This document shows, piece after piece, positions 1 to 5,194 of a stretch of DNA of 5,267 bases (position 1 is its first letter; every line of letters starts with the position of its first letter). This DNA is from an uncultured Collinsella sp. (GTDB lineage: Bacteria; Actinomycetota; Coriobacteriia; Coriobacteriales; Coriobacteriaceae). Below the pieces are notes generated by a model, which was given only the letters and a program-made list of their open reading frames with translations, was not told the DNA's origin and searched no databases. Where the stretch lies: assembly GCA_902478885.1 (NCBI GenBank), contig CABSMS010000116.1, positions 1-5,267 on the forward strand, written 5' to 3'. The position numbers were made by a program, and so were the translations under genes.

Positions 1-73
1 CAAGAAGGAGTAACATCGGGACTTGCAGCGACGGACCTCAGGACACTCTTACACCACGTCTGCGCGCGCGACC
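1..73. repeat. Left arm of perfect 73-bp terminal inverted repeat
   Basis: Bases 1-73 are the exact reverse complement of 5195-5267, checked base by base. The match breaks at the next inner base (74 against 5194). The arm has a CG-alternating tract (62-70) near its inner edge and no tRNA, rRNA or IS end that I recognise. The arms reach exactly to the window ends, so the true repeat may continue outside. Possible explanations are an invertible segment, the ends of a mobile or linear element, or an assembly break where both contig ends run into the same repeat. No transposase or recombinase lies between the arms. Confidence 0.97.
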
Positions 74-132
74 CAATAACTACCACGTGGCTGGGTTTTG
101 CCGGCCGAATGTGCGATGTCGTGGGAGGGGAC

Positions 133-381
133 ATGGTCGAGTTTACAAAGACGATTAAAGATCCGTTGGGATTGCATGCCCGCCCGGTTGCGTTGCTCTA
201 TGACATTATCGCCAGGCATCGTAGCGACGTGTCGGTCAGCATCGGTGACCGCCATACCGACGGTCGCGACGTTATGGGCCTCATGGCTCTCTACGGCGAG
301 TGCGGCGAGGACATCATCTTCCGCGTTTCGGGCGTGGATGAGGCCTCGTGCGTCACGTCGATCAGAAACCTCTCGCTCTAA
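133..381 (+). CDS. ptsH: HPr-family PTS phosphocarrier protein
   Basis: This is a cytosolic phosphocarrier of the sugar phosphotransferase system. HPr takes phosphate from enzyme I on a histidine and passes it to EIIA domains. The 82-residue product fits the usual 85-90. The active site is GLHARP with His15 and Arg17 at the canonical positions, and the regulatory helix reads GRDVMGLMAL. By ungapped alignment with B. subtilis HPr, residue 46, normally the Ser phosphorylated by HPr kinase, is Asp here. I chose ATG133 because it gives canonical His15 numbering and follows GGGAGGGG (123-130), although the spacing is short. ATG109 is in frame but has no ribosome site. The frame is open upstream to base 1, so a fusion cannot be fully excluded. 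No enzyme I or EII gene is in the window. The gene is monocistronic as far as visible. Confidence 0.9.
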   Translation: MVEFTKTIKDPLGLHARPVALLYDIIARHRSDVSVSIGDRHTDGRDVMGLMALYGECGEDIIFRVSGVDEASCVTSIRNLSL

Positions 382-390
382 GCATGATAG

Positions 391-426
391 GGCGCGGTAA
401 AGGATGGTCCTTTGCCGCGCCTTTTT
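391..426 (+). terminator. Intrinsic terminator of the HPr gene
   Basis: A 14-bp stem (391-404 with 408-421, one G-U pair) has a 3-nt loop and is followed by TTTTT (422-426). It begins 9 nt after the HPr stop codon and separates HPr from the feo genes. Confidence 0.9.
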
Positions 427-455
427 GTTTCGTATAGGAAACTTTTTCGAAATCT

Positions 456-483
456 GAATGGGGACCCTTTCCAAAAAGTTAAC
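456..483 (+). promoter_or_regulatory. GAATGGGG-N14-GTTAAC motif pair, copy 1 (feoA1 leader)
   Basis: GAATGGGG (456-463) is followed 14 nt later by the palindromic hexamer GTTAAC (478-483), the core of the left arm of the large inverted repeat. The same two words at the same spacing recur before the Cys-rich gene (3656-3683). The function is inferred: a composite operator or a shared regulator site for iron genes. No factor can be named. Confidence 0.45.
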
Positions 484-528
484 CACGTGCTAGTTTACTA
501 TAGCGAACATAGACGTGGTTAACTTTTT
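473..528. promoter_or_regulatory. Perfect 16-bp inverted repeat in feo leader (operator or attenuator hairpin)
   Basis: AAAAAGTTAACCACGT (473-488) and its exact reverse complement (513-528) flank a 24-nt AT-rich spacer. The spacer holds the best -10-like hexamers of this leader, TACTAT (496-501) and TATAGC (499-504), though no convincing -35 is paired with them. The dyad ends 41 nt before feoA1. As DNA it could be a large operator over the promoter. As RNA it would be a stem ending in UUUUU, resembling a terminator. AACTTTTT at 440-447 can pair with 473-480 instead, so two exclusive folds are possible. The half-sites do not match the known DtxR/IdeR or Fur consensus. Confidence 0.6.
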
Positions 529-569
529 ACGCGTCGATGTTGAGGACGAACTGACGTTAGGAGCAACTC

Positions 570-812
570 ATGTCTTGCGGACCGCAGATGCCGGCCATGC
601 CGCTTTCGATGGTAAAAGCGGGCGAAACCGTGCGCGTGTCTCGTGTAAAGGGCAATGAGGACATGAAACACCACCTCAAGGACCTCGGCTTTGTCGAGGG
701 CAACGAAATCCACGTGGTGAGCTCGAGTGGTGCCAATATCATCGTCACGGTGCTGGGCGCACGCTTTGGCATCGATTCCAAGGTTGCCATGCACATCATG
801 ACCGTCGGTTAG
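570..812 (+). CDS. feoA: FeoA-family protein, divergent copy
   Basis: This is a small cytosolic SH3-like FeoA-domain protein of 80 residues, thought to act with FeoB in Fe(II) uptake. The domain spans about residues 10-80: MPLSMVKAGETV at the start, the central HHLKDLGFVEGNEI segment, and a final strand region around GARFGIDSKVA. The last part differs from the classic FeoA ending seen in the next gene. An unusual N-terminal tail (MSCGPQMPA) carries one Cys. ATG570 follows TAGGAG (558-563) with 6-nt spacing. It is the first gene of the feo cluster, 188 nt after HPr and 39 nt before the second FeoA. No terminator lies between the two feoA genes, so they are probably co-transcribed. Confidence 0.88.
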   Translation: MSCGPQMPAMPLSMVKAGETVRVSRVKGNEDMKHHLKDLGFVEGNEIHVVSSSGANIIVTVLGARFGIDSKVAMHIMTVG

Positions 813-851
813 TCAGCAGCATTTCATAAAAACCGAAAGGGGGACAAGAGG

Positions 852-1073
852 ATGAAGACGTTGGGTGACGTTAAGGTGGGCGAGAGCTCTACCATCGTCA
901 AGCTTCACGGTGAGGGTGCGCTTCGCCGCCACCTTATGGACTTGGGGCTCATCAAGGGCACTTCGTTCAAGGTCGTGAAGGTTGCACCGCTCGGTGATCC
1001 GGTCGAGATCAACGTGCGCGGCTACGAGCTTTCCATCCGCAAGGAGGAGGCGGCCGTCGTCGAGGTCCAGTAA
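852..1073 (+). CDS. feoA: FeoA, canonical copy
   Basis: This is a 73-residue FeoA of classic form, a cytosolic SH3-like partner of FeoB. It shows the family landmarks: LGDVKVGES at the start, GEGALRRHLMDLGLIKGT in the middle (about residues 20-37), then VAPLGDPVEINVRGYELSIRK and EAAVVEV to the end. This copy fits textbook FeoA better than its upstream neighbour, so the pair are old paralogues rather than a recent duplication. ATG852 is preceded by AAAGGGGG (836-843), 8 nt away. feoB follows after an unusually long 123-nt gap with two dyad elements, so feoB may be partly separately controlled. Confidence 0.93.
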   Translation: MKTLGDVKVGESSTIVKLHGEGALRRHLMDLGLIKGTSFKVVKVAPLGDPVEINVRGYELSIRKEEAAVVEVQ

Positions 1074-1089
1074 GGGCTCGCGGCGTATA

Positions 1090-1128
1090 TTTCTGCAGAT
1101 AAAGTTAGGTATTTCTAACTTAATGCAG
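1090..1128. promoter_or_regulatory. Dyad element upstream of feoB
   Basis: AAGTTAG (1102-1108) and CTAACTT (1115-1121) form a perfect 7-bp dyad around a 6-nt spacer. CTGCA (1093-1097) and TGCAG (1124-1128) add an outer 5-bp arm pair. The GTTAG/CTAAC half-sites recall DtxR/IdeR iron boxes, but those have a much shorter centre, so assignment to that family is only suggestive. The left part, TTTCTGCAGATAAA (1090-1103), recurs with one mismatch at 3605-3618, upstream of the Cys-rich gene. An operator or RNA hairpin controlling feoB is inferred. Confidence 0.5.
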
Positions 1129-1150
1129 CATCTTTGAAGCACATTATCCA

Positions 1151-1176
1151 GCCTGCGCGGAGAAAGCAGCGCAGGC
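1151..1176 (+). promoter_or_regulatory. GC-rich hairpin before feoB ribosome site
   Basis: GCCTGCGC (1151-1158) pairs perfectly with GCGCAGGC (1169-1176) around a 10-nt loop. It ends 20 nt before the feoB start codon, just upstream of the ribosome site GAAGGA (1187-1192). There is no U-tract, so it is not a standard terminator. A role in mRNA stability, processing or translation control is possible but unproven. Confidence 0.5.
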
Positions 1177-1196
1177 ACACAAGGAAGAAGGATTGA

Positions 1197-3524
1197 ATGG
1201 CGGATTCTCAGATCCATGTCGCGCTGGCGGGTAACCCCAACTGCGGCAAGACCACGCTTTTCAACCTGATCACCGGCGCCAACGGCTACGTTGGCAACTG
1301 GCCCGGCGTCACGGTTGAGAAAAAGGAAGCCAAGCTCCTAAGCGACAAGAACGTTACCATCACGGACCTCCCTGGCATCTACTCGCTTTCCCCCTACAGC
1401 CCCGAGGAGCAATGCTCGCGCGATTACCTCATGAGCGGCGAGCCCGATGTCGTCGTCCAGGTTGTCGATGCCACCAATCTGGAGCGCAACCTGTACCTGG
1501 CGCTTCAGGTTATCGAGACCGGCCTGCCCGTGGTCGTCGCCCTCAACATGGCCGACTTGGTCGAGAAGAACGGCGACAAGATCGACACGGACAAGCTCTC
1601 CAAGAAGCTCGGCTGCCCGGTTATGATGATCTCGGCTCTTAAGAACAAGGGCATCAAGGAGCTGTTCGAGCAGGTCAAAAAGTCCGCTGCTTCCAAGGGG
1701 CAGGTGCCGGAGCACAAGTTCGACTCCTCCATCGAGGACGTTCTGACGCACATCGAGAACAACCTTCCGGCGAGCGTTCCCGCTAACAAGCGTCGCTATT
1801 ACGCCGTCAAGCTGTTTGAGCGTGACGCAGACGCCTGCAAACTCATCAACCTCACCAAGGAGAAGGCTGCTCGCGTGGAGCAACTGGTCGCCCAGTGCGA
1901 GCAGGATTGCGATGACGACGCCGAGTCCATCATCACCGGTGAGCGCTACGGCGTGATCGCACACATCATCGACGAGTGCCTCACCAAGGCCCCGGCCAAG
2001 ATGAGCACCTCCGAGAAGATCGACCGTGTGGTTACCAACCGTATCCTGGGCCTGCCGATCTTTGTGGTCATCATGTTCTGCGTGTACTACATCGCCGTTT
2101 CCACCCTGGGCGGAACGGTGACCGACTTCACCAACGATCAGCTCTTTGGCACCGACGGTTGGTATGTGCTCGGTCAGGGCCGCGATGCTTACGATGAGGC
2201 TGTCGAGGCCGCGGGTGACGACGCCGACTCGGTCGATCCGGCACAGTACGGCCCCTATGTCCCGGGTATCACCACCATGGTGCACGACGCCCTCGTGGCG
2301 GGTGGCACCGAGGACGGTGGCCTGGTCGATTCGCTGGTCTGCGACGGTATCGTTGGCGGCCTGGGCGCCATCTTCGGCTTTGTGCCGCAGATGTTCCTGC
2401 TGTTCGTGATGCTGTCCTTCCTGGAGGACTGCGGCTACATGGCCCGCGTCGCCTTTATCATGGACCGCGTGTTCCGCCGCTTTGGCCTGTCCGGTAAGTC
2501 GTTCATCCCCATGCTCGTGTCCTCAGGCTGCGGCGTCCCCGGCGTCATGGCTACCAAGACCATCGAGAACGAGAAGGACCGCCGCATGACGGTCATGACC
2601 ACCACGTTCATCCCCTGCGGCGCCAAGCTGCCGATCATCGCCCTGCTCATGGGCTCCATCATTGGCGATTCTTCCACCACGGCCGCATGGATCAGCCCGC
2701 TTTTCTACTTCCTGGGCGTCTTTGCCGTCATCGCCTCGGGCCTCATGCTCAAGAAGACCAAGCTCTTCGCCGGCCGTCCGACCCCGTTTGTCATGGAGCT
2801 TCCTGCCTACCACTTCCCGGCGATCCGCTCTTGGGCGCTGCACGTGTGGGAGCGCTGCTGGGCCTTTATCAAGAAGGCCGGCACGGTCATCTTTGCGTCC
2901 ACTGTCGTGGTTTGGTTCCTGTCCAACTTTGGTAGCTATAACGGTTCCTTTGGCTTCCTGCCTGCGATGGACGGCATCCCCGAGGAGTTTATGGACTACT
3001 CCGTGCTTGCCATGCTGGGCAACCTGGTCGCTTGGATCTTCGCCCCGCTCGGCTTTAGCACCTGGCAGGCCACCGCGCTGACTGTCTCTGGCCTCGTCGC
3101 CAAGGAGAACGTCGTCGCCACCGCCGGCTCGCTGCTGTCCGTCGCCGACGCGGGCGAGACCGACCCGAGCCTGTGGACCGCGTTTGCCGGCATGTTCCCC
3201 ACCATGGGCGCTTGCGTTGCCTTCGGCGCCTTCAACCTGCTGTGCGCTCCGTGCTTTGCCGCCATTGGCACCATCCGCAACCAGATGGATTCCGGCAAGT
3301 GGACTGCGATCGCCATCGGTTACGAGTGCGCCTTCGCTTGGGTGATCGGCCTGTTCATCAACCAGTTCTACAACTTGCTTGTTCTTGGACAGTTTGGTAT
3401 CTGGACGATTGTGGCCATCGTGCTGCTGGTTGCGATGCTCTTCCAGATCTTCCGTCCCATGCCCAAGCATGCATGGACCGACGAGGACGAGACCAACACT
3501 GCTTCCGCCGCAGTTTCCGCTTAA
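1197..3524 (+). CDS. feoB: FeoB ferrous iron transporter
   Basis: FeoB is the membrane Fe(II) importer with an N-terminal G-protein domain. The 775 residues are close to E. coli FeoB. G motifs: G1 GNPNCGKT (12-19), G2 Thr39 in the NWPGVTVEK segment, G3 DLPG (57-60), G4 NMAD (117-120), G5 SAL (146-148). The linker to about residue 280 is charged and helical. The membrane part starts near residue 286. Both Gate-like motifs are intact: GCGVPG (444-449) and FIPCGAKLP (471-479). Further hydrophobic segments lie near 389-411, 498-518, 562-580, 605-621, 660-695, 703-728 and 734-751. An acidic stretch at about 327-357, between the first two membrane segments, looks like an added external loop. ATG1197 follows GAAGGA with 4-nt spacing. 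The feoA genes lie upstream and a terminator follows directly. Confidence 0.98.
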   Translation: MADSQIHVALAGNPNCGKTTLFNLITGANGYVGNWPGVTVEKKEAKLLSDKNVTITDLPGIYSLSPYSPEEQCSRDYLMSGEPDVVVQVVDATNLERNLYLALQVIETGLPVVVALNMADLVEKNGDKIDTDKLSKKLGCPVMMISALKNKGIKELFEQVKKSAASKGQVPEHKFDSSIEDVLTHIENNLPASVPANKRRYYAVKLFERDADACKLINLTKEKAARVEQLVAQCEQDCDDDAESIITGERYGVIAHIIDECLTKAPAKMSTSEKIDRVVTNRILGLPIFVVIMFCVYYIAVSTLGGTVTDFTNDQLFGTDGWYVLGQGRDAYDEAVEAAGDDADSVDPAQYGPYVPGITTMVHDALVAGGTEDGGLVDSLVCDGIVGGLGAIFGFVPQMFLLFVMLSFLEDCGYMARVAFIMDRVFRRFGLSGKSFIPMLVSSGCGVPGVMATKTIENEKDRRMTVMTTTFIPCGAKLPIIALLMGSIIGDSSTTAAWISPLFYFLGVFAVIASGLMLKKTKLFAGRPTPFVMELPAYHFPAIRSWALHVWERCWAFIKKAGTVIFASTVVVWFLSNFGSYNGSFGFLPAMDGIPEEFMDYSVLAMLGNLVAWIFAPLGFSTWQATALTVSGLVAKENVVATAGSLLSVADAGETDPSLWTAFAGMFPTMGACVAFGAFNLLCAPCFAAIGTIRNQMDSGKWTAIAIGYECAFAWVIGLFINQFYNLLVLGQFGIWTIVAIVLLVAMLFQIFRPMPKHAWTDEDETNTASAAVSA

Positions 3525-3553
3525 GTCCGAATAAGGATTAACCCCTTTCCACA

Positions 3554-3586
3554 AGCCCGGGTGTCCCAGCGACACTCGGGCTTTTT
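3554..3586 (+). terminator. Intrinsic terminator of the feo cluster
   Basis: A 12-bp stem (3554-3565 with 3571-3582, one G-U pair) has a 5-nt loop and runs into TTTTT (3582-3586). It lies 29 nt after the feoB stop and should separate feoB from the Cys-rich gene. Confidence 0.92.
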
Positions 3587-3604
3587 GGTGGGGGAGATAT
3601 GGCG

Positions 3605-3618
3605 TTTCCGCAGATAAA
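3605..3618 (+). promoter_or_regulatory. Repeat of the feoB-upstream 14-mer
   Basis: TTTCCGCAGATAAA matches TTTCTGCAGATAAA (1090-1103) at 13 of 14 positions. Both copies are intergenic, one before feoB and one before the FeoB-associated gene. A shared regulator site is inferred. Part of a dispersed repeat is the alternative. Confidence 0.4.
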
Positions 3619-3619
3619 A

Positions 3620-3651
3620 CCGACCAAAATAAACCGTCCCTATTTGGTAGG
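3620..3651. repeat. Imperfect palindrome, possibly an interspersed REP-like element
   Basis: CCGACCAAA (3620-3628) and TTTGGTAGG (3643-3651) pair as 9-bp arms with one mismatch around a 14-nt centre containing CCGTCCC. Its look resembles short palindromic repeats scattered through many bacterial genomes, but only one copy is visible here. It could equally be an operator or leader hairpin of the next gene. Confidence 0.4.
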
Positions 3652-3655
3652 TGGA

Positions 3656-3683
3656 GAATGGGGTAAAGTAAGTGATGGTTAAC
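3656..3683 (+). promoter_or_regulatory. GAATGGGG-N14-GTTAAC motif pair, copy 2
   Basis: GAATGGGG (3656-3663) and GTTAAC (3678-3683) are spaced exactly as at 456-483. The surrounding 9-mer TGGTTAACT (3676-3684) also occurs in the right arm of the big feo dyad (516-524), and inverted in its left arm (477-485). It ends right before the ribosome site AGAGGAGG, so a bound protein here could block expression of the downstream gene. Confidence 0.45.
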
Positions 3684-3698
3684 TAGAGGAGGCTTGCT

Positions 3699-3899
3699 AT
3701 GGCACCTATCGATATTGTTGTACTGGCTGTTATCGGTATTGCGTTTGTCGCCGTGTGCGTGCGCATCTACCGCAAGGGCACCTGCGCTGACTGCGCCCAG
3801 GGTGGCGTTTGCACGGGGCATTGCTCCAACAAAAAGACGTGTGCCGCGCTTAAGGGCGTGGACAAAATCGCCGAAGACTTGGGCCGCGGTATCAAATAA
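3699..3899 (+). CDS. FeoB-associated Cys-rich membrane protein
   Basis: This 66-residue protein is of the kind commonly found next to feoB in Firmicutes and Actinobacteria. One hydrophobic segment (residues 4-23) should anchor it in the membrane. After the basic stretch RIYRKG comes a Cys cluster, C29, C32, C38, C42 and C48 (CX2CX5CX3CX5C), plus C20 inside the membrane segment and His41 beside C42. These could bind Fe(II) or a cluster, or act in redox near FeoB; the biochemical role of the family is not settled. ATG3699 follows a near-perfect ribosome site AGAGGAGG (3685-3692) with 6-nt spacing. It lies 174 nt after feoB, beyond a strong terminator, so it probably has its own promoter, yet it shares two motif types with the feo leaders. 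Family assignment rests on size, topology, Cys pattern and position. Confidence 0.88.
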   Translation: MAPIDIVVLAVIGIAFVAVCVRIYRKGTCADCAQGGVCTGHCSNKKTCAALKGVDKIAEDLGRGIK

Positions 3900-3912
3900 G
3901 GTCTGGACATCC

Positions 3913-3947
3913 AAGCGCCCCGCGAGCATCCGTTCGCGGGGCGCTTT
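3913..3947 (+). terminator. Terminator hairpin after the Cys-rich gene
   Basis: A perfect 13-bp GC-rich stem (3913-3925 with 3934-3946) has an 8-nt loop and starts 13 nt after the stop codon. Only TTT (3945-3947) follows, so the U-tract is weak, but the stem is very stable. Confidence 0.8.
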
Positions 3948-4043
3948 GCGCATTTAGACACGAGCGCGGCGAGTTGAAGAGTATTTTTGGGGTATCGTTA
4001 ATTGAACTGTAAATTGGCAACTTATCTATAACGGAGTAATCCC

Positions 4044-5123
4044 ATGAGCGCTCGTGTAACCATGAAGGACATAGCCGCCGAGCTTGGCGTTTCCATCAAT
4101 ACCGTGCACAAGGCCCTGACGGGAAAGGCCGGCGTGAGCGAATCCGTGCGCGCCAAGGTGAACGCCAAGGCCGAGGCCATGGGCTATCACCGCAACACAA
4201 GTGCCTCAAGCCTGCGCCGCAAGGACATCAATCTGGTGTTTTGCCTGCCCCGCGCATCGCGCGAGGGAGCGTACTTTTTCCGTTACCTGTGGGAAGGCTG
4301 CAATCGCTTTGAACAGGAGGTCATCGACCAGGGCATTACGGTTGAGCGTGTTGAATTTGGCGTGGGCGGCTACGCTGATGCACTCGAGCAAATCGACGAG
4401 CGTCTGCAGGTGGGCGAGAAGATTGATGGCTTGCTCGCCTATGCGCCGGGCGACGATCGTGCGACTGAGCTTTTGGGGCAGATCGCCGAGGCGGGCGTGA
4501 CGATTGAGCTTGTCGACGGCGACCGTCCGCATTTGAATCGTTTGGGTGCGAGCTTGGCCGATTATTCGACGGCAGGCAGCCTTATGGCCGAGCAGGCGGC
4601 AAACCTGGTCCATGCTTCTGGAGCCGACGCTCGCGTGCTCCTTTTGACAGGCGATCCATATACCGATTCGCACTATCTAACCGCCCGCGCCTTCCACAAT
4701 TACCTGCGCGAACGTGATATTCCATGGCAGGTTGAGGATCTTGCAGGTGCCCATGCGCAAGTCAAACAACTCGAGCATGAGCTCGAAAAGCGCTTGAGTG
4801 CGCCGGACGCCCCCGAACTTATCTGTAGCGTTTTTGCCGTTGGTTCCGAAGTGGTTGCCGACGCGCTCGTCTCGACCGGCAAGGCCGGTCAGGTCATGGT
4901 GATCGGCAACGACCTGTTTCCCGAAAGTGCTCTGGCCTTGCGCCGCGGTATCTTTACCAATATTGTCTATAAGGACCCGACGAGCCTGGCGTATCGCGGC
5001 GCTAAGACGCTGGGCGATTATCTGCTGTGGGGAAGGACCCCGACGGTGCCCGTCCAGAAGGGCGCCGTCGAGATGGTATTTGCCAGCAATGTCGACCGCT
5101 ACTGCGAACTTGCGGGTATTTAG
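4044..5123 (+). CDS. LacI-family transcriptional regulator
   Basis: This is a 359-residue DNA-binding regulator with a sugar-type sensor domain. The N-terminal helix-turn-helix spans residues 5-50: VTMKDIAAELGVS, recognition helix NTVHKAL (19-25), then GVSESVR and the MGYHRN turn. A hinge-helix segment with Leu57 (SASSLRRK) follows. Residues 62-359 fit the periplasmic-binding-protein-like type I fold, with VIGNDLFPES and a late RRGIFTNIVYKDP segment typical of the effector domain. There is no signal peptide. TVHKAL replaces the classic TVSRAL/TVSRVL, a variant I associate with a LacI subgroup. ATG4044 follows GGAG (4033-4036), 7 nt away; in-frame ATG4062 would cut into the HTH. The effector and targets cannot be read from the window, since no sugar genes adjoin it. 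It is a separate unit from the feo genes and is not expected to be an iron regulator. Confidence 0.93.
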   Translation: MSARVTMKDIAAELGVSINTVHKALTGKAGVSESVRAKVNAKAEAMGYHRNTSASSLRRKDINLVFCLPRASREGAYFFRYLWEGCNRFEQEVIDQGITVERVEFGVGGYADALEQIDERLQVGEKIDGLLAYAPGDDRATELLGQIAEAGVTIELVDGDRPHLNRLGASLADYSTAGSLMAEQAANLVHASGADARVLLLTGDPYTDSHYLTARAFHNYLRERDIPWQVEDLAGAHAQVKQLEHELEKRLSAPDAPELICSVFAVGSEVVADALVSTGKAGQVMVIGNDLFPESALALRRGIFTNIVYKDPTSLAYRGAKTLGDYLLWGRTPTVPVQKGAVEMVFASNVDRYCELAGI

Positions 5124-5168
5124 CCGATTGAGCGGGTACCCCCTCTTGCGACGTGCATTTTTGGGAGT

Positions 5169-5192
5169 ATTCAGCATTGGCATGCCCTGAAT
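5169..5192 (+). other. Bulged hairpin between lacI-type gene and right repeat arm
   Basis: ATTCAGCAT (5169-5177) pairs with ATGC (5182-5185) and TGAAT (5188-5192), with a 4-nt loop and a 2-nt bulge. It starts 45 nt after the regulator's stop codon and ends 2 nt before the terminal repeat. No T-tract follows, so it is a poor terminator candidate. No better terminator for the regulator is visible in 5124-5194. Confidence 0.35.
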
Positions 5193-5194
5193 GA

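Noticed and set aside
49..79. Promoter-like TTACAC (49-54) and CAATAA (74-79) across the inner edge of the left repeat, upstream of HPr
   Set aside because: Few consensus matches and a 19-nt spacer. An orientation-switched promoter is attractive but not supported.
83..90. Palindrome CCACGTGG upstream of HPr, similar to CCACGT in the feo dyad and the terminal repeat
   Set aside because: The 6-base core is short and also occurs inside feoA1 (712-719), so it is not specific to regulatory regions.
1338..2285. A 315-codon minus-strand frame within feoB
   Set aside because: It is antisense to the G domain, which is clearly coding on the + strand. No ribosome site or family pattern was seen.
465..3551. 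Shared 9-mer CCCTTTCCA at 465-473 and 3543-3551
   Set aside because: The second copy lies between feoB and its terminator, not in a leader, and the match is short, so chance is likely.
2523..3953. A 476-codon open frame on the minus strand opposite feoB and the Cys-rich gene
   Set aside because: It is a GC-driven shadow of feoB. It crosses two terminators and a gap, shows no recognisable domain, and feoB has unmistakable G motifs on the other strand.
3961..4043. Possible promoter for the LacI-type gene (TTGGGG 3987-3992 with TAAATT 4010-4015, or TTGAAC 4002-4007 with TCTATA 4025-4030)
   Set aside because: The matches to the -35 and -10 consensus are weak, and the second pair would start transcription inside or after the ribosome site.
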